NCBI GenBank assembly: GCA_008330645.1
Contig: VLTN01000097.1
Coordinates: forward strand, 1 to 64,000
Length of the DNA stretch: 64,000 nucleotides
From: Cafeteria roenbergensis
Lineage: Eukaryota; Sar; Bigyra; Bicosoecida; Cafeteriaceae
Direction: 5' to 3'
A program made the position numbers and the translations under genes. Positions 1-12,200 of the stretch are shown here, piece by piece. The notes under the pieces are model-generated. The model did not search any database. It was not told the DNA's origin and saw only the letters and a program-made list of their open reading frames with translations. Numbering within the stretch: position 1 is the first letter of the stretch; each line of letters opens with the position of its first letter.

Positions 1-1585
1 TCCTGGGTCCAACTCGTTGCAGGTGTCGGCACGGGAGCGGGTTGGACACGATGGAGAGGACGGGGGAACCTGCTGCAGGGCTGCGAGGCGGGTGTCGAAT
101 ACCCCCAGCCCCGTGAGGGACGCCTCGGCCGAGAACTCCCGGAAGCAGCGCTGAACCACTTGCGCGGTCCACGTCTTCGGCACGCGTGGTAGTTCCACGA
201 GTACTCTGGCGAAAGCGCTCAGGCCAGGCAATAGCCTTGGCGTCGCTTGGACACGAAGATTGGCAGCAGGCCCCAGGGCGCAGCCAACATCCCCTGATCA
301 TCGTGAAGAGGAGCACCGGTCCGTTCAGGTCTGCGCTCTTGTACTGGTTCATCCTTGGCCTTGGACCAGGAGTTGTTACTCGGCCTCGAACTGGTAAGAG
401 CACCGTCCTTGCTGAACGAGTCGAGGAACACAAAGCGGCGACGAAGGGTCGGGTTGGCGAGCGCAAAACTTGTACACACGGCTCGGCCCCCCCGCCCCAG
501 GCGATGAAGATGAACTGGCTTCCCTCGCCCTGCGCGCCCAGGGCGTCAATGAGCTGCCTGTAGTATGTGGACTTTTTCCGGCGTGCTGCCACGAATAGTA
601 GCGGTCCCCGAGTAGCCGAGGCCAGGCGCGTCGTAGGTGCAAATGCGCCGCCCAGCAGCCGTAGGTTTGCGCTGCAGGGGCCAGAAGTCAGCAAGGCCGT
701 GCGAGCCATCCGCATCGGCCAGGTACACCGGGAAGGTTCCGTTCTTTGGGCCCACGCACTCGCTAGTGGATCCTCTGCACGTCGCCCGTGCTCAGCGTGA
801 GGTCGAAAAACGCTCACCTCGCGGCGGGAAGGCGATGGGCGCCGTGGCCTGCACGATGCCGCCGTTCCGAAACAAATGGATGATAAACACTGCAGCGAAA
901 GCAACTTTTGCGAAGAATGGCAGCGTGGGGGGCCGGTGACACGGGAGGCATCGAAAGTCGGGTCAGTCCGTCCGCAAACCAATTCGCGGCGCAACGGGAC
1001 GCCGAGCCAAGCCGGCCACGTGCGCCCGCGCCAGAACTCACGAAGCACGACAACCAACGTTGCAGGTATTCCCAAAGACAGACCCGACCACAAGCTCAGT
1101 GCTGCAGCAGGACGCGCGAAGGCGGGGTCTGCCGCGGCCTCGGCGTCGTGGAAGGCTTCGCGTTGGCCGCCTTGTCAGGATCGACGCCGCTTGCGGAGCT
1201 CGGCAATGGCCGCAGCCCATGTACGTTGCCCCGAACGACAGCAGCAGAACGATGCCCAGCACGACCGACCAGGACTGTCATGTCCGGGCGCCCGTTGATG
1301 GCAAAGCAGACTCCGCGGCGGCCGACAGTGCTGCGGAAACGGCGAAAGAAAGCCGCGCGAGCCCCGAACGGCAAGCAGGCGCAGAACGACTGCGGCGCCG
1401 GCACGACGATGAACACTTGCAGGCTGACATACCCGACCAATGCGCGCAAGCCAGGCCGGGGACGCCTCGTCGATGATCAGCAGGGCGGGGTCACCGTGGT
1501 GAACACCGCGTACAGCACGGACTGCGAGCAGGCATGCAGCCGCAAGCAGCCCGCCGCCGAGGCGAACGGCAAATGGTGCAGGCAT
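1..1585 (-). CDS. Alpha/beta hydrolase with N-terminal membrane segments (partial, frame-slipped)
   Basis: Minus-strand gene running off the left edge. Around 755-560 the protein reads GPKNGTFPVYLADADG, then ICTYDAPGLGYSG, then (one base out of frame) RQLIDALGAQGEGSQFIFIA. This order of strand, Asp/Gly turn and nucleophile-elbow region is that of alpha/beta-hydrolase esterases; the usual GxSxG Ser is not clear (WGGGA is seen). Upstream on the same strand lie hydrophobic segments at about 1585-1500 (LGGGLLAAACLLAVRAV), 1440-1380 (VSLQVFIVVPAP), 1262-1215 (VLGIVLLLSFGATYM) and 915-860 (VAFAAVFIIHLF), suggesting several membrane helices before the hydrolase domain. At least four reading-frame changes occur without clear GT-AG introns (near 1440, 1205, 800 and 565). 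The start at 1585 (MPAPFAVRLGG) is the first ATG before the first hydrophobic stretch and is tentative. The membrane part could instead be a separate gene. Confidence 0.5.
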
Positions 1586-1789
1586 GGCTTCGGATCCGAC
1601 GCCGCGGACGTTGGTGCTGGGCTTCCGATCGAAGCTCCGTTCGCTCGCGCACAAGTGACGCGGTCAATCGTTTTGGCGCCTTTGGGCCTCTGCCATTTTG
1701 TTGTTTGCCAGAGTGAAAATACTTGGCCCGACAGGGACACGACGCGCTGCTGGTGCTGCTGATGCAAGGTGGCGCGGAGGGGCGGTCGC

Positions 1790-3328
1790 TCAGGCGGTCA
1801 CGGGCTTCACCAGCGACTGGAACACGCTGTCCGCGCAAAGGTCCCGGACGCTCGTCGCCGGGGAGCGAAACTCGATGCCGAGGTCCTTGGTCGCCTTGGA
1901 GCAGTCCACGGTGAGGGTGCTCTTCATGTTGTTGTAGCGCCACGGCGCCTCTGCGGCGGGGTCCGCGATCTCCGAGGGGAGCTTGCCCGCGAGCTCCGAA
2001 GGGGGTGCCTTCGCGCATCGACGCTGCGGGGAGGACCAGCAAGCGCAAGGCGAGAGCGGGCGCAGCCAACGTGACCAGGCGCACACAGCATCCCGCTTCG
2101 CAAACCTCACATTGCCACCGCACACGCAGCAGCGCGACACGGAGGCAGGCTCGACCGGCTGCAAGCGCGCTCACCGACGAGGTCGGCCCACTTCGCCACG
2201 CGCCAACGAGAAGATAACCGGCCCGAGGCGGCCTCGCGCTCTGCGGCTGCGATGTGCGCTGCCACGACGTCCCTGACGTCCACGATGGTGATGTAGCCGG
2301 AGGCACGGCGGTCTGCTCGCCGGACAGAAACTGCACGCAAATGGAGGCGGAGGAGGGAGCGGGGGTGGGGGGGGAGGAACAGCTGGCCGATTGGCCATTA
2401 GGCGCGCCGCGGGCCCGGATGCGGCGAGTGCCTAGGCGCGACGTGCCGCGCGGCGGGCGACACTCTCACCCCTGCGATGACGGCCGAGCTGGTGTTCATG
2501 ACCGGCTGAAGCATGCGGCCCCACCACCAGGGTCGGGTTGACGGCCACGATGCGGGCCTCGGGGAACTCCTTTCTCGGCGAAGGCCCACACGGGCGCGCT
2601 CCGCCTTGATCTTGGACACCACGTAGTGCACCTTGTTCTCCGCTGCAAGGTCCTCGTCGGCCCACTGCGCCTCCGTGATGACGTGGCCCGCGGGGTTGCC
2701 TTCGCGGCGGCCGTAGACTGCGGCCGTGGATGACGTCACGACGATGGTGCGAACGCCGTTCTTCTTGCAAGACCCAAGCACGTTGAGGGTGCCCTCCACC
2801 GGCCGGGCGGATGAGCTGCAGCTCGGCATCCGTGACGCCGTCGTTGAAGAAGGGGCTGCGGTGTGGTGGCACTCGGAGCAACCGGCGAGCGCCTCGTCGA
2901 AGGAGCCGGCCTTGAGCAGGTCCGCCTCGAAGAGCTTGAGGCGGTCAGCGGCCCCGGGAGCGCCTTGAGGTGCGCCGTCTTGGCCGGGTTCGCCACCGAG
3001 CGCACGGTGCCGTGCACCTGCGGGGAGCGGGCGGGGAAGCGGCGGAAGCGAGACGTGTTGCAAGCCGGAGGGCCACGCTCCGCACTTGCCGGGGGGGTAT
3101 GTTCACTGCAGAATAGGCACGGCTTGGCACCCAGGAATCGACATCGGCGCGCGCGTGCAGGCCACCAAGCTAGCACGAACAGACGGAGCGCCGGAGCAGA
3201 ACGACGTGGCAGCTCACGGTGCAGCCCTTGGCCAGCAGCGCGGCCACCAGCTGGCTGGCGACGTACCCGGAGGCACCAGTCACGCAGACGACCTTGGAGT
3301 CGGCACTGGATCCGGCAGCAGCAGCCAT
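1790..3328 (-). CDS. NAD(P)-dependent epimerase/reductase, cinnamoyl-CoA/dihydroflavonol reductase type
   Basis: Extended short-chain dehydrogenase. The N-terminus (from ATG 3328) carries the Rossmann motif SKVVCVTGASGYVASQLV (TGxxGxxA) and, after an intron, RSVANPAKTAHLKALPG. The active-site region reads VVTSSTAAVYG (Ser), and KVHYVVSKIKAER supplies the catalytic YxxxK. AVNPTLVVGP and VDVRDVVAAHIAAAE are typical of cinnamoyl-CoA reductase/tetraketide-pyrone reductase relatives; the C-terminus is KSTLTVDCSKATKDLGIEF. The acceptor is probably a small aldehyde or ketone, not predictable. Exons: 3328-3218, 3017-2470, 2312-2175, 2023-1790; introns begin GTGAGC/GTGAGA and end CAG. The second exon needs at least four single-base frame changes (near 2870, 2795, 2570 and 2525) to follow the family, although the residues on both sides are well conserved. 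It is head-to-head with the gene at 3522. Confidence 0.75.
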
Positions 3329-3521
3329 GGCGCCTTGCGAAGCAGCGGGGTGCGCCTCGGCGGGGAGCATCCAGTTGCAGAGCAGTCGGGCCGGCTCCAG
3401 CAGCAATAGCACGCGAGCGCACAGGCCCGTGTCCATGCACCAAGCTGCCCGGTGTTCCCGATAAGGCCAGGCAAGTCTATCCCGTGCGGTGGCCTGGGCT
3501 GGAAGCGCTGGGGCGGCGGCC

Positions 3522-4991
3522 ATGGCAGCCCTTGGGTCGCCAGTGGCGACGGACCACGCGTGCGAGGCCGCAGCCGCGCTTCTCGACGAGTGGCTTGAGG
3601 CCCCCCCCGGAGGTCCGACGGCCCCGGAGACAGCGCCCATGCTCGGCCGGGCGTGTGCCGTGTGCATCCTCAGCGGAGACGACGACGAGGCGCAAGCGGG
3701 TTTGGACGCGGCCGCCCGGTTGATGTTTGCCGGCTGCAGTCGCGAGCTCGCCGAATACGGCGCCCTGGCCGCGGTGGAGGTCTTCCAAGCGCGTCACACG
3801 TCTGCGTATGGTCGCTGTTCCGAGCTCCAGGAGAGCTTCAGCGCGCTCTTGGCAGATGCCACCTCTGTTGCAAAATCGGACTCTGTCGTGGCTGCCTGGC
3901 TTCCGCGAATGCGCACAGGCATGGCCAGCAGGGTCGCCTGTGTTGCCCCTGCGAGCGAGGACCTGAGCTTGGACCTGCTGCCCGTGGTCGTGACGGCGCT
4001 GGACAGCACGGCCTCCAGCCCTGGGGAGGCCTGTCTTGCGGCAGCGGTCGGCGGCCTGGGCGTGCTGGAGGGCTACGCAGACTCGGAAAATCAGAGTGCG
4101 GGTGGCCGCCATTGGCAGCCCAGACTCTGAGTCTGCCGCCGAGGCCGCGGCCAGCGCCTGGGTGCGCGGCTCGCTGGCTGGCTTCGAGGTGCTCCCGTCG
4201 CCCGTGTGGCACTTGGCCGTGGCGGCAACAGCCACCGCAGCCGTGGCTCGGTGGCAGGAGGGTGCCCCTGGGGAGGAAGGGACGCCCTGGCGCTCGTCGG
4301 CCACTGGACCGTCGGCGGACGCAGCCGCCGCTGGGGCCCAGGCAGTCTCGGCCGGCGTAGCCGAGAAGGGTTGGCCAGACGGGAGCCGCGACGCTTCGGG
4401 AGCCGCTGCTGCCGCTGGTTCCTCGCCCCCGCCACTGGAGGTGGCCCTGCTAGGCGCTGGGTTCGGCGGGGCGCTGCCCTGGCTGGCCGCGAGCTCCCCC
4501 GCCCTGCGGCTGTGACGCTCGTTGACACCCTGCAAGCGGCGCTCGACGCCTCCTCGGGGCTCTTGGTCGCACTGGGTGCGTCGTCCGACGCCGGCCCGCC
4601 GCTGACGCTTCGGGCCGCAACCCTCATCGGCGCGTCGCTCTGGCTGGACGAGCGCCTGGCGCCGTCTGGTGGCTGCGACGGCTTCGACGTCGTGGTGGTC
4701 GATCTGTGCACGGCTGGCAAGCCCTGGGGCGGCGCGAGCGATCCGGACTCGATATCCAGGCTGGCCCGGCGCGTGCGGCCACGCGGGGTCCTGGTGGTGA
4801 ACCCGGGCGCCGCCCGCCACGCTCCGGGCGTGATTTCCGCGTGCGAGGCTGCTCTTGGGAGCGACCGCGTTGCTCGGCTTGCGTGCGGCGATGAGGTGTC
4901 GGTCCTGTGCTGGCCCCACCAGCAGCCGCCGCCTCTTGCCGGCGCGGCAATCGAGGCGGCAGCGCGTGTAGCCTTGGAAGGGGCGCGCTAA
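3522..4991 (+). CDS. Spermidine-synthase-like Rossmann (methyltransferase-fold) protein, frame-slipped
   Basis: Plus-strand gene starting at ATG 3522 (MAALGSPVATDHACEAAAAL). The first 200 residues are helical and unrecognised. From about 4432 the protein reads PLEVALLGAGFGGALPWLA, a glycine-rich AdoMet/nucleotide-binding loop, followed by AAVTLVDTLQAALD (acidic residue ending strand 2), then DGFDVVVVDLC (strand 4) and RRVRPRGVLVVNPGA. This order matches spermidine synthase-like and other class I methyltransferase-fold proteins. The substrate and catalytic activity are unknown. The reading frame changes twice, near 4085-4130 and near 4480-4515, with no intron signals, so single-base sequence errors are suspected. 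A 615-codon open frame exists on the other strand (3477-5324), but it is arginine-rich and looks like an antisense shadow. The gene converges with GMP synthase across a 323 bp gap. Confidence 0.6.
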
Positions 4992-5314
4992 GCCGCCGCC
5001 GTCGGGCGCGGGCGCGACGGCGGCGCTGCTTGGTTTGGAGGCGGCTTGCTGGCGCTGCCGTTCCGAGACGCGGAGCATCGAGAGTGGGTGTGCGGGAGGG
5101 CGTGTGGGGCGGATGCGTGTCGGACCGCCGGCACTGGTACTCTCCTGTGTTGTAGCTGGGGGGACGGGGGGGGGGGCGGGGAGGCTCGAGTGATTGCGCT
5201 CCGCGCGCCGCCAGCGGTGCACACAAACGGGGTTCTCGCTGGATCCGGGCGCCAAACACGCACGTTCGTCTGCAAGAGCGGGGCAAGGAGGCAGCGGTGC
5301 GCTCGCCCTCTTGC
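4992..5314. other. Convergent intergenic spacer with G-run
   Basis: This 323 bp spacer lies between two converging 3' ends. It holds a long G-rich run near 5160-5180 and no recognisable gene. Confidence 0.6.
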
Positions 5315-7449
5315 TCACTCCCACTCGATGGTGCCAGGGGGCTTGGAGGTGCAGTCGTACACGACGCGGTTGATGCCGCGCACCTCGTTGATGATGCGGG
5401 TGCTGACGGTCTCGAGGATCTCGTAGGGCATGCGATGGGCCTTGGCGGTCATGAAGTCGCTAGTGGCGGCCGCGCGGAGCGCCAGGACGCGCTCGTAGGT
5501 GCGGCAGTCGCCCATGACGCCAACGCTCTTGCACGGCAGGAGGACGGCGAAGGCCTGGCCGATCTTGTCGTACTCGCCGGTGCGGCGGAGCTCCTCGAGG
5601 TAGATGAAGTCGGCCTCGCGGAGGAGGTCGCAGGCCTCCTTGTCGACGGGGCCGCGGATGCGGATGGCCAGGCCGGGCCCGGGAAGGGGTGGCGGTAGAC
5701 GCTGTCGCGGGGGAGGCCCATGGCCATGCCAAGGTGGCGGACCTCGTCCTTGAAGAGCTCGCGAAGCGGCTCGATGAGGCGAAGCTTCATGACGTCAAGG
5801 AGCCCGCCGACGTTGTGGTGGCTCTTGATGGTTGCCGAGGGGCCGCGGAAGGACACGCTCTCGATGACGTCAGGGTAGAGAGTGCCCTGAAGCAGGAAGT
5901 CGCACTTGCCGATGCGCGCGGCCTCGCGCTCGAACACCTCGATGAAGAGGTTGCCGATGGCCTTGCGCTTCTTCTCGGGGTCGCTCACGCCTGCGAGCCT
6001 GCCGAGGAACTCCTCAGAGGCGTCCACGCAAGTGAGGCTGACGCCGCACTCGTCACGCAGACGCTTGACCACGTTGACGGCCTCGTCCTTGCGAAGTAGG
6101 CCGTTGTCAACGAGAACGGCGTGGAAGCGGTCGCCAATGGCGCGGTTCATGAGCACGGCGGCGACGGTGGAGTCGACTCCGCCGCTGACGGCGCCGATGA
6201 CGCGCCCGGTCTCGCCCACGGTGGCGCGGATGGTGGCCACGGCCTCGTCCACGAAGCCCTTCATGCTCCAGTCGCAAGAGCAGCCGCAGATGTTCTTGAC
6301 GAAGTTGCTGAGCATGGTGACGCCTCCGGGGGTGTGCTGGACCTCGGGGTGGAACTGGAGGCCGAAGATGCGCCGAGCGGAGTGCTCCATGGAGGCGTGC
6401 TCGGAAGAAGTGGTGATGCCTGCGAACAGTGGGGGGGGGGTGCGGAAGCAAATATCCATCGCCCGGCAGCGCTCAGGGGGGGTCACGGATCCGGCTGCGA
6501 GGCGCCCAGCGGTGACACGCTTGGGAGGTGCCGCGGCCGCGGGCTCGCTCACCGGTGGTGACGAAGCCCTCGGGGAGGGCAACGATCTTGTCGCCGTGGC
6601 TCATCCACACGGGGGACGTCTCGCCGAGGCCCTCGAAGAGGGAGGCGTGGCCTGCGCCCTCGGCAACGGCGTGCTTGATCTGGAGGTCAGCGTGTCCGAA
6701 CTCGCGCTTGGGGGCCGCCTCAACCTTGCCGCCCATGCGGTGCACCTGCGAATCCAGCACCCACGGTCGGCCACGACGCAGAGCGGAGGGGAGGAGTTGC
6801 AAGTGAAGCGAATTGCAAGGGCAGCAAGCGGCCGCGGCGCTGGTGGCGACCGGTCCCCAGTCGCAGGTGCCCAACCCCGCAGCGCCGGTCACAGCGGTCG
6901 CGAGTGCTCCCGGCCTCGCAACTGCCCCACTCACAAGCTCCTGGAAGCCGTAGCACACGCCCAGGATGGGGATCTTCGCCGCCTCGGCCGCCTCAAGGAA
7001 GCCGTCAGCAAGGTGCGGCGCGCCGTCCTCGTACACGCTGAACGGGCCGCCAGAGAGGATCAGACCGCGGATGCGCCCCTTGCTCAGGATTGAGGGGGGG
7101 GAGAGGCAGGAATGCAGCTCGCAGTAGACGCCAAGCTCTGAGCGCGGAATTGGACAGAGAAAAGCAACGCAACCATCGTGGGGGCGGGCAGGAAAGCAAC
7201 AGGCCAAGCGGCGCCGAGCCGAAAGGAACGCAATCGGGCGGGGCGCCCCCCTCCCTCGACGCGGACTGTGTGCGAGGCGCCGCTCGGCGAGGTGCCGCGC
7301 TCACCGCGAACGCGGCGCACGATGATGTGCGAATACTGGGAGCCAAAGTCAAGGATGAGGACCATGTCGTGGTCGGGGCTGTGCATGGTGCTGACAATGT
7401 CAGCGGCGCCCGTGGCGGCGCCAGAGGAGGCGGCGGCGTCAGCAGCCAT
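5315..7449 (-). CDS. GMPS: GMP synthase (glutamine-hydrolysing)
   Basis: Converts XMP to GMP with ATP and glutamine, the last step of de novo guanine nucleotide synthesis (cytosolic). The N-terminal class I glutaminase is visible as [32 protein letters not shown], the nucleophile Cys in [11 protein letters not shown], and His/Glu in [12 protein letters not shown]. The ATP-pyrophosphatase P-loop is [13 protein letters not shown], followed by [12 protein letters not shown] and [13 protein letters not shown]. The C-terminal dimerisation part ends [19 protein letters not shown]. Four exons: 7449-7305, 7137-6935, 6745-6553 and 6419-5315; introns of 167, 189 and 133 nt have GTGAGY donors and CAG acceptors and join in phase. 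Total about 548 residues, normal for the eukaryotic enzyme. One G is missing in a G/C run near 5685 (after VYRHPFPGP); without it the last ~120 residues are out of frame. Since the enzyme is essential and both sides are conserved, a sequencing deletion is most likely. Confidence 0.95.
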
Positions 7450-9263
7450 TGTGTCTGGGACTCGGGAGTGCGGCCAGCGTGGCCGCGCGCGACGGGAGCA
7501 GGCCGAGCCGCGGTCGCTTCGGGCGGGAGCAGAGCCGGCAGGGGCGGACGGCGCGATTTCGTTGCTTTCTTGGCGATGTCTCGAGAGCGCCCGGCAGGAC
7601 CCCGCCAAAGCGCCACTCGCTTGGAGCTTCGTGTGCCCTAGGCGCGTGGCCGCTTCGGCCACGGTATGCAATGCGTTCCCCGCTGGCTGATCGGGAAGGT
7701 GCAGGCTTATACGGCAGAGCCAAGTTCGAATGGCTTGTTCCGACCCCAGCTTCGGACCTCTCCTGGCGCAGGTGGCATCTGCGAGCACCACGAAGTGTGC
7801 AGCTAGCGGTGTGGCGCCGGTGAGTGGCTCGGGCTGTACTCACCGGAAATATCAGCTTTGCTGCCGTGCCGCCGTTTCGAAGTTGTTGCTCAAACGTGCA
7901 AGTGCTGTCGCCCGATCTGGGACAGGTTGGCTGCGAAGCTTCGAGGCGAAGATGCTGCCCGCGTGTCAGCAGAGGCGACCATGCCCTCGAGCCTTCGCTT
8001 GACAAATGCAGGCAAAGAAAATAGCTGCAACTGCTCGTCATGCATTGAATACACGCACGCCTGGTTTCGCTCCTGCGTCAGGCACAGCCTTTCCTATCGG
8101 GCAACTTTCTGGCGGTCAAGTTGGATCTCAGAGCAGGAAGGAGTGAGTGAGTGTGGAGGGGAGGATCGGGGCGCTGGCTGGTTTGCTCGATGGCCAAATT
8201 CTTGCCACAGGTTTTGACTGATGTGGGGCGAGGCCTTGCCGCCTCTCAATTTCCCTGTTTCGGCACCCCATCAGCGACGCGGTGCCGTTGCCAGAGAGGC
8301 ACAGAGGCTTGAGCTCGTTGGCATCCATGTTTGAGACGTCAAGCTGACGGTGCTGGCACTCGACGGGCAATGTGCATGATGCGACGATGTCAGTCGTGAG
8401 GAAAGGAATCTGACACACAGCGTCGAGGTCCAAACGGCGAGTTCTGGTACGAGTCGGATTGTGTAGCCCGCCCACACCACCAAGCTATGCAGTCATACGA
8501 ATAGTGACTAGCGCTTTGCCATTGTGGCTGATGCAAAGCAGGAACCAGCACAACATTGTTGGGTGTTGGCTTGACATCCCGTTCGATCGCTGGGGCGGCG
8601 ATGTCGCCAAGGCTATGGCCGCAACGGTTGCCATCTGCACATGCGCCCTTTGTGATGGCAGGCTCGCATGAGGGGATGGGGACCGGTATGAAGCGAGCGG
8701 CACACGCCACGGTGCTGACTGAACTCCGGTGCCGGCGAGAACGGCCAAGGTCACGGTGGCGACCGCAGACCCCCAATGTCCCCCCCCCCCCCCCCATTCT
8801 ATACACGGCCTATCGACCGGATGGTGGACGCGGGCATCCCTGTTGCCTCGCAACTGGACGCCAGCGACCCATTGTTTTGGCTGCCCAGCTCACACGCGAG
8901 GCATTCTCCGACTGATTGCGGCCTCCCCATCCCCTGGCCGACGCAAACAATACGACCCATGGCCCAGGGCGAACGGCTTCGCCCATCTGTTTCCATTGCG
9001 GCGCGAAGGTGCCCACCAAAGCACTGGAAATGCAACTCGCTCTCGTGCTCTGCAACCGGCCAGCAGACCGTGGCGTTGGGAGGGTCGGTGCCCCCCCCGC
9101 CTCCTCACATCGCGTTCACGTGTGCCACAGCTGCGACCCTCCCTGCCTGGACGCCCGGCAGGGCGCCAGGCTCGCGCTGGCCCCGACTTGGGGGGGGGGC
9201 GCAGGTAGCGAGCCTCGACCAGCCTTCCTCTAGCTTGGTCGCGCAGCGGGTTGCGCAAACGCC
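7450..9263. other. Long divergent spacer, no gene recognised
   Basis: About 1.8 kb between the GMP synthase start (minus) and the ankyrin/WW gene start (plus). From roughly 8000 to 8750 the base composition is clearly less GC-rich than the coding regions around it. Open frames here are under 140 codons, overlap on both strands, and show no family motif. A 16-base C run lies at 8780-8795 and another G run near 9188-9200. It may contain 5' untranslated exons, a non-coding RNA or a fast-evolving gene; nothing can be supported. Confidence 0.5.
8780..8795. repeat. Poly-C run (16 nt)
   Basis: Sixteen consecutive C in the 7.45-9.26 kb spacer; its length is likely to be error-prone in sequencing. 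Confidence 0.9.
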
Positions 9264-12200
9264 ATGAACAACCCCTGGGCTGCCGCAGCGCGGCCAGTGA
9301 CGCGAGGGCACATCATCGAGCGGGCGCTGGGGCCTGACGCGCTGGCCCCCGTTGCCGGCAGACGCAAGCCAGCCGCCGGGCGACTTGGCAACCACACGCT
9401 CGGCCGACCCACCGTGGCCCCGGACCGCCCCGTCGGGTCTCTGGGCGAGACGTTGCGCGAGGCGAGGCAAAAATCGGGCCCAAATGCCTACGCGATGGAT
9501 ACGGGGATGGACGGGCTGCTCGGAGGGTTGCTCAGCGGCACGGGCCTCGAGTCGCCCGCTCGCGCCAGCCTCCAGGAGCCAGCTGGTCCGGCCCCGCGCA
9601 GCCGGCTGACCTCCCAAGAGCTACGTCCCTCGATCCAAGCGCAGGAGGAGCCGGCCATGGCGCCGCGTGGCAAGCGGGGCCGCCCGCTGAAGCTCAAGGC
9701 GTTGCGACTCGGGCAGTCGCCTGCGTTTCCCTCGCCCGCCGGCTTCGGCCCCCAGTCAGGAGCGGCTGCAAACGCCACGAGCAACGCCAGCCGGGCTTCG
9801 TTCGGTTTTGGCCCCGAGTCCCCGGCCCTCGCGATGGCCAAGGCCGCTTCGCCGGCCCGGGCGCTTGCCCCGCTGCGGCAGCAAGCCAAGCTCGCCAGCC
9901 GAGCCAAATCGCTCGCCTCATCCATGGCTTCGACTGATGCGTCTATGGCAGACTTTCCGGCGACGCCGAGCCGGCGAGCGGGCCCCGCGGCAGGCCCCGT
10001 AGCCCGCACGCCCAAGGCTGCTGCTGTACCGGGCGCGTCTGGCGCCGGCCCGGCTGGGGGGCAGCACCACTCTCGGGGATGGAGTCAAGGGAGTAGGCCA
10101 AGCGCACACGCAGAAGCCGCGCACAGCGGGTCTGATGACAAAGCCTCCAGCGCCTCGTTCGGCAGACCCGGCCAACTCCACCATCTGCGGCATCGCCCCT
10201 CCATCACGAAGGATATCCCCGCGGAAGATGGCTTCGACCCACCCACGCCGCTAGCGACCCAGCCTTGGGAGCCTCCGTCCATTCTCGAGTCGGCGCCTGG
10301 CCCCGCAGACCCCAGCTGGGCGCCTGCGGCCGCTGGCGCTCGCTTCGCTCGGGTGGCTCCTCCTTCAAGCCGCAGCCCCGGACCGCCCCTGTCGCCGCCG
10401 CCGGCGCTCAAGGCTGGCCGCAAGCCGCCCCATCTCAGCTCGGCCGTGCCGGTGGTTCCCAGCGACGCTTCGGTGCAGAGTGCTGCTCGGCTCGATGCGG
10501 CCGGCAGCAGTCTCGCGGCAGCACCGTCGCCGGCTGGCGCACCCGGGGCACGACCCTTCGCCAGGCGAAGTTCGCCCCGCAGCCACCTCCCGCGGCAAGC
10601 TGCGCTCGCCGAGACCCGCCCCCCTGCTTCGGACAAGCGGCGCGAGCCTGCTCGCCTCGGCAAGGAGCAGCCGGCCGTAGTGACAGAGACGCGCCCGGTA
10701 CTGCTGCCCCCCAGCGCTGCCCCGGTTGCATCGGCGCACCCCCGTGATCCTGCACAGCCCAGGCAGCGCCCCGTGTCTGCGGTTGGCACGCCCGGCCGCC
10801 CGACAAGTCAGGCCAGGCTTCGCGGCTCGGTGGGCACTTCTGGCGCGGTGAACCCTGCCTTGCCGGGCGAGGGCGGCAGGCAGATGGCCACGAGCGCCCC
10901 AACGTCGCCTCGGGATCGCAAGACTGCTGCTTGGCTTGGCGGAGCCAGCAGTCACAGTCCCAACGAGCCGGCTCCAGCAAGCTCGCCGTCGGGCAGCGAG
11001 TCTTCGCCCGAGGACAGGGCGCGACCACAGTTGAGCCGGGCAGGACAGTCAGCTGGCATTGACGGCTCTGTCGCATCGCCAGCGGATGCAGTCGAGCCCG
11101 TTCATCGTCCCATTGGTTCTGAGCCGATGGCCCCTGCTGAGACTGTCTCCCCCGCCTCGGCCTCGCCCGCGATGCCCCAGAAGGCGCTGCCACGCCAAGC
11201 GGCTTCCATGCCCGCCGCTTCGGCAACGAGGCTGGCATCAGCGGCAGCTAGCACTCGGACGGAAGCGGTTTCGGGCACAGGCCAGGCGCAGGGTCCCGGC
11301 GATTCTGTGGCCAGCTCCGCCGCCGGCGACCGTGTCGATGGTTTGCAGCCTCGCACCGAAAAGCAGGACCAGCCCTCATCGCAGTCCGGCGACGCTGAGA
11401 ATCGTCCCCGTGGTGGTGCGATGGCTGGCGAGCCCGCCAAGGCTACCACCACAGGCTCTGCCACCACCGGGCTGGGGTCTCGGCAGCTGGACGCTGTCGC
11501 TCCTGGGAGCGGGGCTCTGCAGGGGGCCACTGCTCTGCTTCGGCCAGGCGGGGTTGCGAGCGCCGTGGTGGCGGCCCCACCCGGCGCAGGCACAGGGGCA
11601 ACAGCGGCGGAAGGGGCGCAGGGGCTTGGAACGCAGCCGCAGCTGTCGGTTGGCACGGCACCGATCAGCGCATGCAGCGCAGCGGACGACCGCTCAGTGT
11701 CGATTGCAGACGGAGCAACTCCGCCCTCAGTCTCGAAGCAAAGGAAAACACTGGATGCGAAGCATGCCGACGGCGGATCGTCCGGGACTGTCGGCGCTGG
11801 TGCCACAGAATCAAACACTGCTGCCACTGGCGCGGAGGGGACAGATGCCGTCGCTGTTGGCGAAGCAACGGCAGACACCGATGCCACTGGAGTGGAAGGT
11901 GCGGACAGCGATGCCACTGGTGCGGAGGGGGCAGATGTCGCTGCCACTGGCGCGGAGGGGGCAGATGTCGCTGCCACTGGCGCGGAGGGGGCAGATGTCG
12001 CTGCCACTGGCGCGGAGGAGGCAGATGTCGTCGCTGTTGGCGAAGCAACGGCAGACACCGATGCCACTGGAATGGAAGGTGCGGACACCGATGCCACTGG
12101 AATGGAAGGTGCGGACAGCGATGCCACTGGTGCGGAGGGGGCAGATGTCGCTGCCACTGGCGCGGAGGGGGCAGATGCCGTCGCTGTTAGCGAAGCAACG

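Noticed and set aside
3477-5324. 615-codon open frame on the minus strand
   Set aside because: Arg/Gln/Ala-rich with no motif; it is antisense to a frame with clear Rossmann motifs and overlaps the GMP synthase 3' end.
7730-8475. Possible short genes in the 7.45-9.26 kb spacer (e.g. 90-115 codon frames on both strands)
   Set aside because: No motif, mutually overlapping frames, composition not coding-like.
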